From: Burkholderia sp. 4M9327F10
Lineage (GTDB): Bacteria > Pseudomonadota > Gammaproteobacteria > Burkholderiales > Burkholderiaceae
Assembly: GCF_005503145.1 (NCBI RefSeq)
Contig: NZ_SCNV01000027.1
Location: 41,846-105,845, forward strand
DNA: 64,000 nt
Reading direction: 5' to 3'
Position numbers and translations under genes: made by a program. Shown piece by piece: positions 1 through 8,589 of this stretch; within the stretch, counting starts at the first letter, position 1; each line of letters begins with the position of its first letter. A model generated the notes under the pieces. It made no database searches. It was not told the origin of the DNA and was given only the letters and a program-made list of their open reading frames with translations.

Positions 1-1
1 C

Positions 2-286
2 GCGCGTGCCGCGATTCTGGCGGTGGCGACGCTGATCGCCAATCCCTACGTCTGGCACTACGAACTGGCATGGCTCGGCATTGCGCTTGCCTTTATGGCT
101 GCAGCCGGCTTGCGCCGCGGCTGGTTGCGCGGCGAGCAGACGGTGTTGGTGCTTGCATGGATGCTGCCGCTTTACGAGTTCTTCAACCGCGTGTCGGAAT
201 GGCCGCAGATCGGACCGGTCGTGCTGTTGCTGGTGGTCCTGATGATCGTGCAACGTGTGCGCAGCGACGCAGGGAGTGTGCAATGA
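2..286 (+). CDS. GT87-family (DUF2029) membrane protein, C-terminal fragment
   Basis: The reading frame is open from the left edge and ends at a TGA that overlaps the ATG of the next gene, so only the last 94 residues are visible. They contain two hydrophobic stretches separated by a basic segment (GLRRGWLRGEQ) and align well by eye with the C-terminus of the downstream gene product: NPYVWHYELAWLG here against SPYLFDYDLTWLG there. The two are therefore paralogues. Family knowledge: GT87 proteins are polytopic mannosyl- or arabinosyl-transferases that use polyprenyl-phosphate sugars. The donor and acceptor cannot be read from this fragment. Confidence 0.75.
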   Translation, partial: ARAAILAVATLIANPYVWHYELAWLGIALAFMAAAGLRRGWLRGEQTVLVLAWMLPLYEFFNRVSEWPQIGPVVLLLVVLMIVQRVRSDAGSVQ

Positions 287-1596
287 ACCCGATCTCATCG
301 ACTGCAGTGCGGCTCAGCGGGCGCCGGGCGCCGCGTGCCTACCGCGCGGCCCACACTGCGGACCGGCCACATTGGCTCGGCGGCGAGCGGCTGCGGACCT
401 ACGCGCTGGCGGCGCTTGCCTGTTATGGAATGTTCCTCGCCGTCTACCTGTACCGTACCGAGTGGCAGCACCGTCCGGACTTCGGGCCGCTGGCACTGGA
501 CTTTCTGCCTTTCTGGAGTGCGTCGTGGCTGGCATTGCATCGCCATGCGCTCGATGCGTACAACCTCGTTGCGCTGACCGCAGTCGAGACCGACGCCATC
601 TCGCGTTCCCCCGGCATCCTGCCGTGGCTCTATCCGCCGACTTTCCTGCTGGTCGTGTATCCGCTCGCGCTGCTGCCGTTCAAGATTGCCGCGCTCGCGT
701 TCCTCAGCGGCACGCTGGCGTTCTTCGTCAGCGTGATCCGCGTGATCGTCCCCGGCCGGCAAACCATGCTGCTGGCGCTGGCGTTTCCGGGTGCGGCGCT
801 GGTGCTGGTGTGCGGGCAAAACGGCTTGCTGACCGCCTCGCTGGTGGGGCTGGGTCTGGTTCTGCTCAGGAGCCGTCCCGTTCTGGCCGGCATATGCTTT
901 GGATTGCTATGTATCAAGCCGCATCTTGCCGTGCTGCTGCCGCTCGCGCTTTTGTGCTCGCGCTCGTGGCGTGCGCTCGGTGCAATGGCGCTGAGCGCGG
1001 CGGGGCTGCTCGCGCTGTCCGTGCTGTTGTTCGGCACGGGAACGCTGCTGGCGTTTCTGCATAACGCGGGATTTATCAGCGGTCTCGTCGAGTCCGGCCG
1101 GGCGTCGCTCGCACGCATGCCCACCGTGTTCGCGATGGCAACGCTCGCACATGTGCCGCGGGCATGGGCTTACGCCGCGCAGGGCATCTCGGCATGGATC
1201 GCCGCAGCCGCGGTCTGCTATGCCTGGGGGCGCGATTGTGCCTTCGCGCTGCGCGCCGCCGTGCTGGTCTGCGCCAGCCTGCTCGTCAGCCCCTATCTGT
1301 TCGACTACGACCTGACCTGGCTGGGCGTGCTGATCGCGTGGTATGCGCGGCATGGCCTTGCTCGCGGCTGGAAGCGCTACGATCGCGAGTGGCTGGTGGG
1401 GTTGTGGTTCATACCCGTTGCGGGGGTCTTCGTGGTGATGCAACTGAAGTTCCAGTTCATGCCGCTCGTCACCGTTGCGACGCTGTGGATGCTGACGCGG
1501 CGCATTGCGCAGGAGCGGCGGGCGCCTGTCGTGTTGCAGGACGATATCGGGGAAGTGTCTGCGGCGTGGTTGCCGCAGCACGCCGCGCATCGGTAA
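283..1596 (+). CDS. GT87-family (DUF2029) polytopic glycosyltransferase
   Basis: This is a 437-residue protein with about ten hydrophobic segments. The ATG overlaps the previous stop (ATGA) and is preceded by AGGGAG six bases upstream. Longer in-frame reading upstream is the shadow of the preceding gene. A conserved aspartate lies just after the first membrane segment (ALDFLPFW, Asp73), as expected for GT-C enzymes that use lipid-linked sugars in the periplasm. The basic N-terminus should be cytoplasmic. It is translationally coupled to its upstream paralogue and followed by a GtrB-like enzyme that could supply the polyprenyl-phosphate sugar. Substrate unknown. Confidence 0.8.
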   Translation: MNPISSTAVRLSGRRAPRAYRAAHTADRPHWLGGERLRTYALAALACYGMFLAVYLYRTEWQHRPDFGPLALDFLPFWSASWLALHRHALDAYNLVALTAVETDAISRSPGILPWLYPPTFLLVVYPLALLPFKIAALAFLSGTLAFFVSVIRVIVPGRQTMLLALAFPGAALVLVCGQNGLLTASLVGLGLVLLRSRPVLAGICFGLLCIKPHLAVLLPLALLCSRSWRALGAMALSAAGLLALSVLLFGTGTLLAFLHNAGFISGLVESGRASLARMPTVFAMATLAHVPRAWAYAAQGISAWIAAAAVCYAWGRDCAFALRAAVLVCASLLVSPYLFDYDLTWLGVLIAWYARHGLARGWKRYDREWLVGLWFIPVAGVFVVMQLKFQFMPLVTVATLWMLTRRIAQERRAPVVLQDDIGEVSAAWLPQHAAHR

Positions 1597-1637
1597 GCGC
1601 GGATCAAAACAATTGAGTCGAAAGGGAAGGGGGTAAC

Positions 1638-2699
1638 ATGTCCACACATAACACCAGAAATCTGATTTCGCTGGTCGTGCCGTTCTACAACGAAGGCGCT
1701 GCGGTCGGCCATTTCTTTGCGCAGATCGTACCGGTGCTCGAAGCGATCGAAGGGATCTGCTTTGAGATCGTCTGCGTGAACGACGGCAGCAAGGACACCA
1801 CCCTCGAGCAGCTGATCGCCTTCAGTGCGAAGGACGCGCGCGTACGGGTGGTGGACCTCACGCGCAACTTCGGCAAGGAGGCTGCGTTGACCGCGGGCCT
1901 CGACGAAGCGCTCGGCGACGCCGTGATCCCGATCGATGCCGACCTCCAGGATCCGCCCAGCCTGATCCCGGTGATGATCGATCACTGGCGCGCCGGCGCC
2001 GATGTGGTCGCCGCCAAACGCGCAAACCGCGCATGCGACTCGTTCGCGAAGCGGACCGCCGCCGCGCTGTACTACCGCGTCCACAATGCGCTCTCCGACC
2101 TGAAACTGCCGGAGAACGTGGGCGACTTCCGGCTCATGGACCGCCAGGTGGTCAATGCACTCAAGCGCTTGCCGGAGCGCCGCCGCTTCATGAAGGGGCT
2201 GTTCGCGTGGGTCGGCTATCGCACCGTGATCGTCGAGTATCAACGCGAGGCGCGCAGCGCCGGGCATTCGAAATTCTCGGGCTGGCGGCTGTGGAATTTC
2301 GCGCTCGAAGGCATTACCAGCTTCAGTACGGTGCCGCTGCGCTGCTGGACCTATATCGGTCTCGTGATCGCGGCGCTTGCCTTCGGGTACGGCGGCTTCA
2401 TGATCGGGCGCACGCTGCTGTTCGGCAACCCGGTGCCGGGCTACGCGTCGCTGCTGTGCGTGCTGCTGTTCATGGGCGGAATCGAGCTGATCGGCATCGG
2501 CGTGGTAGGCGAGTACGTTGGACGCATCTACTACGAGTCGAAGGAGCGGCCGGTGTATCTGGTGCGCCGCCGCTATCAGGCGCGCAGCAAGGTGAGCGCG
2601 CTGCCCGTGCGTGGAGGCGTGGCGCAGGCGGCGGCGCCGGTGCGCTTCGAAGCGGCGCGCAAGCGCGCGGCGCCGCGGATGCGGGTGGCGGCGCGATAG
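1638..2699 (+). CDS. GtrB/DPM1-like polyprenyl-phosphate glycosyltransferase (GT2)
   Basis: The 353-residue protein has a GT2 catalytic domain at residues 10-230: VVPFYNEG near the start, VNDGSKD around 48-53 for nucleotide binding, and DADLQDP at 100-106 supplying the metal-binding acidic residues. Two membrane helices follow at about 237-258 and 269-291, then a very basic tail (RRRYQAR, RKRAAPR). This is the GtrB / dolichol-phosphate-mannose-synthase architecture, which loads a sugar from a nucleotide donor onto undecaprenyl phosphate. A purine-rich AAGGGAAGGGGG precedes the ATG. With the two GT87 proteins upstream it plausibly forms a lipid-linked-sugar transfer pathway (inference). Confidence 0.85.
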   Translation: MSTHNTRNLISLVVPFYNEGAAVGHFFAQIVPVLEAIEGICFEIVCVNDGSKDTTLEQLIAFSAKDARVRVVDLTRNFGKEAALTAGLDEALGDAVIPIDADLQDPPSLIPVMIDHWRAGADVVAAKRANRACDSFAKRTAAALYYRVHNALSDLKLPENVGDFRLMDRQVVNALKRLPERRRFMKGLFAWVGYRTVIVEYQREARSAGHSKFSGWRLWNFALEGITSFSTVPLRCWTYIGLVIAALAFGYGGFMIGRTLLFGNPVPGYASLLCVLLFMGGIELIGIGVVGEYVGRIYYESKERPVYLVRRRYQARSKVSALPVRGGVAQAAAPVRFEAARKRAAPRMRVAAR

Positions 2700-2763
2700 G
2701 GGCGTTGCGTGCGTCTCGCCGTGGCCCGGAACAGCGCTGGGCCTGGCGTCATGGCGCTTAGGC

Positions 2764-4011
2764 TTATTGATTCGCGGTGAACAGATGCGGATCGATTGCA
2801 GCCGCCAGCGCCTTGTAGCCGGCGTCGTTTGGATGCACATGGTCGCCGCTGTCAAAGGCCGGCAGCAGCCGCTCGGGGTGAGCGGGATCACGTACCGCCT
2901 GATCGAAGTCGACCACCGCGTCGAACGCGCCGCCGGTGCGGATCCAGCGGTTGACCGCCGCGCGTTTCGCTTCGCCCGCCGCCGTGTAGAACGGCGCTTC
3001 GGCGCCCGCAAAGGGTGTCAGCGTGGCGCCCCAGATTTTCAGATGTTTCGCGTGGGCGCGAGCGATCAGCGCTTTCATGCCGTCGATAATCTGTTGCGCC
3101 GAGACGTTGGCCTCCGGTGTTTTCAGCACGTCGGCGGCGGCGATGTCGTTGATGCCTTCGAGCAGCAGGACCCATTGCACGCCTGAGGCGTCGACGGCGT
3201 CGCGCTCAAAACGCGACAGCGCGCTCGGCCCAAGGAAGGGATCGGCGCCGTCGTGCAGGATACGGTTGCCGGCGATGCCCGCATCGACGACGGCCACCGT
3301 CGAGAACGCCGGATCGGCGTGCAGGCGAGCAGCGAGCGCATCCGGCCAGCGGGCGTTGCGGTTTTCTGTCGAGCCCGCGCCGTCGGTGATGGAATCGCCG
3401 AGCGCGACGAGCGTGTGCGCTTCCGGCGCCGCGGCAACCTGGACGTCGGTCAGAAAGTAGCGGCTATCGTCGGGCTTTGCCTTTGGCAGGGAGATTGCCG
3501 TGGTGGCGTCGACGCCCGACGCGATGAACGCGGTTTGCTGGCCCAGCAGATGGGTGGTCGATGCGCCGGCGCCAGATGCGACGTACAGCGTCACCGCCAG
3601 CTCTTCGAGAGCGCTTACTGGAAACGCGGCTGGATCGCTGAGGACGTCGGCGCCTTTGGCGATCGTCACCGTGGTTTTGCCGCCGAAAGTCAGGGCGCGG
3701 CCGGTACCCGGGCGGATCGCAGAACCGCCGGCATAGCTCGCGATGTGCACAGGGCCGAGGGTGATCGGCCCGCTGCCATAGAGGTTGGACAGGCGAACGC
3801 GCACACCCGCTCCGCCGATGCTGATCCGCACCACCTGACGCACGGTGCTGGCCGCGAGCGGCGGCCCAGCCGAATCGGGCGACGCTGCCCAGCCGTCGAC
3901 CCAGTGAGGATGAGCTGTGGAAGCGTCGGGCGCGAGACTCGCGCAGGCGCTAGCGGCCAGCGCGGACAGCCAGAGTGCCAAGGTGACGTGCCGCAGTGCG
4001 GATCTTCTCAT
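2764..4011 (-). CDS. exported SGNH/GDSL-type esterase or lipase-like hydrolase
   Basis: A 415-residue protein. I chose the ATG at 4011 because it opens directly into a signal sequence (MRR, then a hydrophobic run to about residue 23); the longer frame adds a charged stretch that overlaps the next gene. Residues 30-190 form an extra N-terminal beta-rich domain and the SGNH domain follows: block I LGDSITDG (Ser207), block II DAGIAGN, block III GIND (286-289) and block V DHVHPN (390-395) carrying the Asp/His pair. All catalytic residues are present. Cys23 could be lipidated, but the preceding residues match the lipobox poorly. Substrate, possibly a carbohydrate ester, is not evident. It converges on the GtrB-like gene. 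Confidence 0.82.
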   Translation of the reverse strand: MRRSALRHVTLALWLSALAASACASLAPDASTAHPHWVDGWAASPDSAGPPLAASTVRQVVRISIGGAGVRVRLSNLYGSGPITLGPVHIASYAGGSAIRPGTGRALTFGGKTTVTIAKGADVLSDPAAFPVSALEELAVTLYVASGAGASTTHLLGQQTAFIASGVDATTAISLPKAKPDDSRYFLTDVQVAAAPEAHTLVALGDSITDGAGSTENRNARWPDALAARLHADPAFSTVAVVDAGIAGNRILHDGADPFLGPSALSRFERDAVDASGVQWVLLLEGINDIAAADVLKTPEANVSAQQIIDGMKALIARAHAKHLKIWGATLTPFAGAEAPFYTAAGEAKRAAVNRWIRTGGAFDAVVDFDQAVRDPAHPERLLPAFDSGDHVHPNDAGYKALAAAIDPHLFTANQ

Positions 4012-4078
4012 TAGCTTGCCTGATTGGTTTGGGTCATGGCCAGGCTCGCGGCCAGGCTCGCGGCGTCCTTCCGGCCCG

Positions 4079-4717
4079 TTAGCCATGCCCCGGCCGCCGC
4101 ACGGCGCGCACCTTCCCGCTGCTGCCGCCGCCGCAGAAAAACTGACCGGCGCCGTCGCATTCTAGTCCTGATACACCGATCCCGGAGGGCATCTCGAGCT
4201 GCTCCAGCACGTCGCCATTGTTCGGATCGATTCGCCGCAGCGCGCTCTCGTCACCTTCCCATGTGCCGTGCCAGAGTTCGCCGTCGACCCACGTGACACC
4301 GGTGACGAAGCGATTGGACTCGATGGTGCGCAGAACCGTCCCCGTGTGCGGATCGACCTGATGGATTTTCCGCTCCCGGTACTGGCCCACCCAGAGCGTC
4401 CCTTCAGCCCAGGCGAGACCGGAATCCGCGCCGCCGCCAGGGGCCGGGATGGTGGCGAGCACCTTGCCGGTCTGCGGATCGAGCTTCTGGATGCGGTCCT
4501 CGACGATCTGAAACAGATGCTCGCCGTCGAAGGCCGTGCCGGCGTGCGCGGCCACATCGAGCGAGCGCACTGGCTGGCCGCTCACGGGGTCCATGGCGTT
4601 CAAGGTCCCGCCGCTGGCAAACCAGACCCGCTCGCCGTCGTAGGTGACCCCGCCCACCTGGTCGACGCCCGGAAAAGGACCATATTCACGGATGATTTCG
4701 GCTGCTGCTCGTTTCAT
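4079..4717 (-). CDS. glutaminyl-cyclotransferase-like beta-propeller protein
   Basis: A 212-residue protein made of repeated WD/PQQ-like blades: D(G)ERVWFASGG, GEHLFQIVEDR, GTLWVGQYRER, GELWHGTWEGD, each followed by a D-P-x-(T/S/N)-G turn (DPVSG, DPQTG, DPHTG, DPNNG). This pattern is typical of the plant/bacterial glutamine cyclotransferase (Vgb-like) propeller family. No signal peptide is visible, so it is probably cytoplasmic, unlike the classic secreted cyclotransferases. It lies about 65 bases upstream of the SGNH gene on the same strand and the two may be co-transcribed. Enzymatic function is uncertain; short propellers of this kind are also annotated as generic PQQ-binding-like proteins. 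Confidence 0.65.
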   Translation of the reverse strand: MKRAAAEIIREYGPFPGVDQVGGVTYDGERVWFASGGTLNAMDPVSGQPVRSLDVAAHAGTAFDGEHLFQIVEDRIQKLDPQTGKVLATIPAPGGGADSGLAWAEGTLWVGQYRERKIHQVDPHTGTVLRTIESNRFVTGVTWVDGELWHGTWEGDESALRRIDPNNGDVLEQLEMPSGIGVSGLECDGAGQFFCGGGSSGKVRAVRRPGHG

Positions 4718-4749
4718 GATTGCCTCGCGGTGATTGGTTGGATTCCATC

Positions 4750-5970
4750 CTACTCAGGCGGCAAGGGAGTGGGGAGTAACAAGGTCGTCGTGAAACCGGC
4801 CACGGGTGGCGTCATCCAGCGCCGCGCACGGCCGCGGCCGAACGGCTGCACCTTGCCGGCTGCCGCGAGCGAATCGAGGGCGCGCTGCACGTTGCGCTGG
4901 CTCGCGCCGAGCGCCAGCGCGAGACCGGAGCTGGACCACGACTCGCCGTCGGAGAGGAAGGCGAGCACGGCCGCATGCTTCTCTTCAAGAGGCCGCGCCA
5001 GCACGGCCACTTCGCTCGCGCCATGCGGCAGCAGCGCAAAGCCTGGGCGTGTCGCCCTGATGTCCGCCACGGCCCTCAACATGGTGCGCAGCCGCCCGAT
5101 CTCGACACGCAAGCGGGCGCGATGCGATTCGTCGGCGTGTTTTGCACGGAAGGCGCGCGCTACCAGCGTGTCCCTCGGCACATCTGCGGGCCATGCCTCG
5201 GCCAGCGTGCGCAGCAGCGTGAACAACACCGGACGGCGTGCCAGCGAAACGACGGTACCGGCTTCGCTTGCGGCATAGCGGCAAGCATCGACAACCAGCG
5301 CGTTCGATGCCAGCAGGGCTTCCACTTCGTCGAGCAGCAGGAGCCGTTCTTCGCCGCGTGCGATCAGACGGGCAGCAGGCGTATTCAGGACGTGCGACGC
5401 GCTGCTGACTTCCGCGCTGAGCGCCGGGATTCCGGCGTGGCGCGCGGCGTGTCCGGCCCGGGCAAGCGCGGCGCGTGCCGCCTGGGTGTGCAGGCGGCGC
5501 ATGGCGAGGCCCGCCACGACCAGTTCGTGGGCGGCGCGCAAGGCAGGCGGGAAGGGCGACGGGTCGAATCCGTCGAGCAGGCGCTCGGCTTCGTCGAGCT
5601 GTCCGATCAGCAGCAGGCGCCGCAGCTCGAGATAGCGTGCATGTGCGGCGTTCGCGTGGTCGCCGTGCGCTTCGAGCGTTGCGCGGGCCGCGCCGAGCGC
5701 TTTGGCGGGCCATTTGAGGTCGCGTGACACAAGCGCGATTTCGGCCTCGGCGACGACACAGCGCGCACGGGCCACCGACTCCCTGGGACCGAAGGCGCGC
5801 GCCGCGCTGCGCACCAGCGCCCTGGCGCGCACGAGGTCGCCAAGCTGCGCCATGGCGATGCCGCGTAACGCGAGCGCCGCCGCATCGTCGCGTAACGCGA
5901 TCCGGTTCAGCGCGCCAAGCGGATCGCCCGCCGCGAGCGCACGGGCCGCCGCCGTGACTAGTGAGTCCAT
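4750..5970 (-). CDS. putative transcriptional regulator with helical-repeat N-terminus and two winged helices
   Basis: A 406-residue protein. Residues 1-235 are alanine-rich helical hairpins that resemble degenerate TPR repeats. Residues about 240-315 look like an OmpR-type winged helix (VVSLARRPVLFTLLRTLAEAW, then RLRVEIGRLRTMLRAV for the recognition helix, closing with a GFALL beta-wing). Residues about 330-385 form a second, MarR/IclR-like winged helix (VLAFLSDGESWSSSGLALALGASQRNVQRALDSL). The gene is divergent from the DUF899 gene, with only about 130 bases between the starts, so regulation of that neighbour is plausible (inference). No sensor domain for a known ligand is recognised. Confidence 0.65.
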   Translation of the reverse strand: MDSLVTAAARALAAGDPLGALNRIALRDDAAALALRGIAMAQLGDLVRARALVRSAARAFGPRESVARARCVVAEAEIALVSRDLKWPAKALGAARATLEAHGDHANAAHARYLELRRLLLIGQLDEAERLLDGFDPSPFPPALRAAHELVVAGLAMRRLHTQAARAALARAGHAARHAGIPALSAEVSSASHVLNTPAARLIARGEERLLLLDEVEALLASNALVVDACRYAASEAGTVVSLARRPVLFTLLRTLAEAWPADVPRDTLVARAFRAKHADESHRARLRVEIGRLRTMLRAVADIRATRPGFALLPHGASEVAVLARPLEEKHAAVLAFLSDGESWSSSGLALALGASQRNVQRALDSLAAAGKVQPFGRGRARRWMTPPVAGFTTTLLLPTPLPPE

Positions 5971-6100
5971 GGTCTACGCGAATCCCGCCACACTTGTCAC
6001 TCCCGCCGTTGGGTGCCCAGAACTAATCTATCACGACCAACCACCCGTCCGACGTCTCGCCAACCCGGCGAGCGGCACAGGACACCTGATGGAGGCGAAC

Positions 6101-6868
6101 ATGACTACGACACATAGCACCGGCAGCCGCGAAGCATGGCTGGCCGCACGGCTCGACCTGCTCAAGGCGGAGAAGGAATTGACGCGGCGCAGCGACGAAG
6201 TGGCGCGGCAGCGCCAGGCGCTGCCATGGGTTCGGATCGACAAGGATTACCGGTTCGAGACCGCCCAAGGCAGCGCCACGTTCGCCGATCTGTTCCAGGG
6301 GCGCTCGCAACTGCTGGTCTACCACTTCATGTTCGGGCCTGACTACAAGGCGGGTTGCCCCTCGTGCTCCGCGATCGCGGATGGGTTCGACGGCATCGTC
6401 GTTCATCTGGCGAATCACGACGTGACGCTGACGGCGGTGTCACGGGCGCCGCTCGCGAAGCTGCAGGAATACCAGCGGCGCATGGGGTGGACGTTTCCCT
6501 GGGCGTCTTCGTACGAGAGCGATTTCAACTTCGACTTCAATATCTCGTTCACGCAGGCGCAGCAGCGCGAGGGCGAGGTCGAATACAACTACGAACGCGG
6601 CCGTCATGCGATGGACGCAGTGCCGGCGCCCGAGCCGGTTGTCCAGTTCGCCGCGACCTGCGGAACCGACCCGCAGACCTACGCACTCGACCGGCCAGGG
6701 CTCAGCGCGTTCGTGCTCGAGGATGGCGTGGTGTATCACACGTACTCCACCTATGCGCGCGGCGTGGATGGTATCTGGGGCATGTACCAGTGGCTCGACC
6801 GGGCTCCCAAGGGGCGCAACGAATCGGGCATCTGGTGGAAGCGCCACGACGAGTACGGCGTGCGCTGA
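6101..6868 (+). CDS. DUF899 family thioredoxin-fold protein
   Basis: A 255-residue protein. I chose ATG 6101 because GGAGG stands six bases upstream; an ATG at 6089 would place that ribosome-binding site inside the gene. The sequence shows the DUF899 signature: a thioredoxin-like core with YHFMFGPDYKAGCPSCSAIADGF (CPSC as the redox-like motif), then SRAPLAKLQEYQRRMGW and GWTFPWASS, and a C-terminal GMYQWLDRAPKGRNE segment. The family is common in Proteobacteria and is presumed redox-related, but its reaction is not established. The next gene starts eight bases downstream, so the two form a tight operon. Confidence 0.82.
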   Translation: MTTTHSTGSREAWLAARLDLLKAEKELTRRSDEVARQRQALPWVRIDKDYRFETAQGSATFADLFQGRSQLLVYHFMFGPDYKAGCPSCSAIADGFDGIVVHLANHDVTLTAVSRAPLAKLQEYQRRMGWTFPWASSYESDFNFDFNISFTQAQQREGEVEYNYERGRHAMDAVPAPEPVVQFAATCGTDPQTYALDRPGLSAFVLEDGVVYHTYSTYARGVDGIWGMYQWLDRAPKGRNESGIWWKRHDEYGVR

Positions 6869-6876
6869 GGTGTGAC

Positions 6877-7695
6877 ATGAATGCGCCTGGTGCAGCCTCG
6901 CGGCGGGAGATCCCGCGACATGGGGTCTCCCAACTGGGCTTCCTGTGTGTCGCCGGGCTGCTGTTCGTGGCCTGTGTGGCAGCGACGGTGGTCTGGTGCA
7001 TGTCCATGTCCGCCATGGGCGAGACGCCGATGCCCGGCGCTTGGGGTGTCTCCGCGGCGTGGAAGCCGATGTGCGGGCGGACCTGGGCCAGCGTGGCGGC
7101 GTCGTTCGTCGGCATGTGGGTCGTGATGATGGTGGCGATGATGATGCCGTCACTTGTACCCGCGCTATGGCGGTACCGTCAGGCTGTGGCGGCGAGGGCA
7201 GGCGGAATGCGTCTTGGGCGCCTGACCTTGCTGGTGGGCGTGGGGTATTTCCTTGTCTGGACCGGGTCAGGGCTGATCGCCTTCGGGGCGGGGGCGGTGC
7301 TGACAACGCTGGAGTTGCGGTTGCCGGCCGTGGCGCGCGCCGTGCCGCTTACGGCCGGCCTGGTTGTCCTCGGCGCGGGGGTGCTCCAGTTCACCCGCTG
7401 GAAGGCGCGCTGCCTCGCGCGCTGTCACGAGGCGCCGGGGTGCGGCACGGCATTGTCCGGCGGCATGGCCTCGGCCTGGCGATACGGTTTGCGCCTCGGC
7501 CTACGTTGCAGCTATGCCTGTGTTGGACTGACGGCGACCCTGCTCGTACTTGGGGTCATGGATCTGCGGGTCATGACGGGCGTGACCGCAGCCATGACCG
7601 CCGAGCGCCTGGCGCCCGGCGGCGAACGCGCTGCGCGATGCGTTGGGGTAGCCCTGATCGCGCTAGCGGTGCTGCTGATTGCGCGCCTCAGATGA
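6877..7695 (+). CDS. DUF2182 integral membrane protein
   Basis: A 272-residue protein starting at an ATG eight bases after the DUF899 stop, with TGAGGTG as ribosome-binding site. It has about six hydrophobic segments and the diagnostic methionine-rich helix MWVVMMVAMMMPS, followed by LVPALWRYR. Paired cysteines are present (KARCLARCHEAPGC, LRCSYACVG). The family is described as a predicted metal-binding integral membrane protein and is often encoded beside DUF1326 proteins; no DUF1326 gene is seen here. Its 3' end overlaps the convergent ohr gene by eight bases. Function unknown; a role in metal handling or redox homeostasis is inference from neighbours. Confidence 0.8.
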   Translation: MNAPGAASRREIPRHGVSQLGFLCVAGLLFVACVAATVVWCMSMSAMGETPMPGAWGVSAAWKPMCGRTWASVAASFVGMWVVMMVAMMMPSLVPALWRYRQAVAARAGGMRLGRLTLLVGVGYFLVWTGSGLIAFGAGAVLTTLELRLPAVARAVPLTAGLVVLGAGVLQFTRWKARCLARCHEAPGCGTALSGGMASAWRYGLRLGLRCSYACVGLTATLLVLGVMDLRVMTGVTAAMTAERLAPGGERAARCVGVALIALAVLLIARLR

Positions 7696-8104
7696 CCGTG
7701 ATCGAAACGCCGATGTTGCCGCGCGTTGCCTTCGAGTACGGGCAGGTCTGGTGTGCCGCCTCGATCACTGCCTGAGCGATCTCCCGATCGAGGCCTGGCA
7801 GGCTCACATTCAGGCGGGCCTGCAGGAAGTAGGCGTCGTTGGTGGTGCCCAGGTCCACTTCGGCGTCGACGGCGGTGTCGGCCGGCAGTGCGACGTTCAT
7901 TTTTGCCGCCGCCTTTCCCATTGCGCCGATAAAGCAGGCCGACCAGCCGGCCGCCAGCATCTGTTCAGGATTGGTGCCCGTGCCTGCTGAGCCGGGAACC
8001 GAGAGCTTGACGTCGAGCCGGCCGTCGGAACTGCGCGAGGCTCCGTTGCGTCCGCCGGTGGTATGGGTCTTGCCCGTGTACAGCACTTTTTCCAGTTGGG
8101 TCAT
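7688..8104 (-). CDS. ohr: organic hydroperoxide resistance protein Ohr (OsmC superfamily)
   Basis: A 138-residue protein of standard Ohr length. The peroxidatic and resolving cysteines are present as SACF (Cys57) and TCPYS (Cys121), with Arg19 (GGRNG) and Glu47 (NPEQ) completing the usual active site. The segment NPEQMLAAGWSACF is the Ohr hallmark rather than OsmC. The enzyme reduces organic and lipid hydroperoxides with lipoylated protein as electron donor. No ohrR-type MarR regulator gene is adjacent. The gene is convergent with the DUF2182 gene and preceded on its own strand by a strong terminator, so it probably has its own promoter in the 8105-8165 interval. Confidence 0.95.
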   Translation of the reverse strand: MTQLEKVLYTGKTHTTGGRNGASRSSDGRLDVKLSVPGSAGTGTNPEQMLAAGWSACFIGAMGKAAAKMNVALPADTAVDAEVDLGTTNDAYFLQARLNVSLPGLDREIAQAVIEAAHQTCPYSKATRGNIGVSITVI

Positions 8105-8165
8105 GATGTCAGCCTGTATGAATTCGGTTGTGGAAGATTCGTTTGTCGAAATGGCACAGTGTTTA

Positions 8166-8208
8166 ATAAAAAGGATTGCTTAAGGTATTGAAATCGGCAA
8201 GCAATCCT
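8166..8208 (-). terminator. Rho-independent terminator after the DUF4148 gene
   Basis: Perfect 10-bp inverted repeat AGGATTGCTT (8172-8181) / AAGCAATCCT (8199-8208) with a 17-base loop. Read on the minus strand, the stem is followed immediately by TTTTTATT. It lies just downstream of the DUF4148 gene and upstream of ohr, separating the two transcripts. Confidence 0.8.
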
Positions 8209-8223
8209 GTGGCGTCTGGACGA

Positions 8224-8460
8224 TCAGCCGCCGCGATACAGCTTGTTCAGGTAAGCGATCTGGCCATCGTGCTCGGCCTGCACCAGTTCATGGCGCACTT
8301 CAGCGCGCGTCTTCTGTGCCGCGCCAGCCGTGCCCGGATTCCATTGCTGGATTTGCGCGGGGCTCAGTTGCGTGCCGCTGGTTGCGGGAGCGTCGGCGGC
8401 GTGGGCGAAGCCAGTCGTGGCGAAAGCAGCGAAGGCCAAAGCGATCATTGAGGTTTTCAT
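8224..8460 (-). CDS. small exported DUF4148-type protein
   Basis: A 78-residue protein with a clear signal peptide (MKTSMIALAFAAFATTGFAHA, predicted cleavage after AHA near residue 21). The mature part ends in KTRAEVRHELVQAEHDGQ, the conserved DUF4148 motif of Burkholderiaceae periplasmic peptides, followed by IAYLNKLYRGG. ATG 8460 is preceded on the minus strand by GGAGAATCAC, a good ribosome-binding site. Function of the family is unknown. It lies downstream of the thioredoxin gene with one copy of a 79-bp repeat between them, and its transcript ends at a strong terminator. Confidence 0.8.
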   Translation of the reverse strand: MKTSMIALAFAAFATTGFAHAADAPATSGTQLSPAQIQQWNPGTAGAAQKTRAEVRHELVQAEHDGQIAYLNKLYRGG

Positions 8461-8589
8461 GTGATTCTCCGTGTACTAGAAAAATGGAAAAAGGCGTCGG
8501 CGTATCGGGGTGCAAGGCAGGCCAATCAATCGTGCTCTGCGGTGTTGCTTGCCTCCGGCATCCGGCGTTGATGCATTTAAACCGGCGAA

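Noticed and set aside
1377..3011. 544-residue minus-strand frame
   Set aside because: Arg/His-rich shadow of the GtrB-like gene and parts of two neighbours; no fold recognisable.
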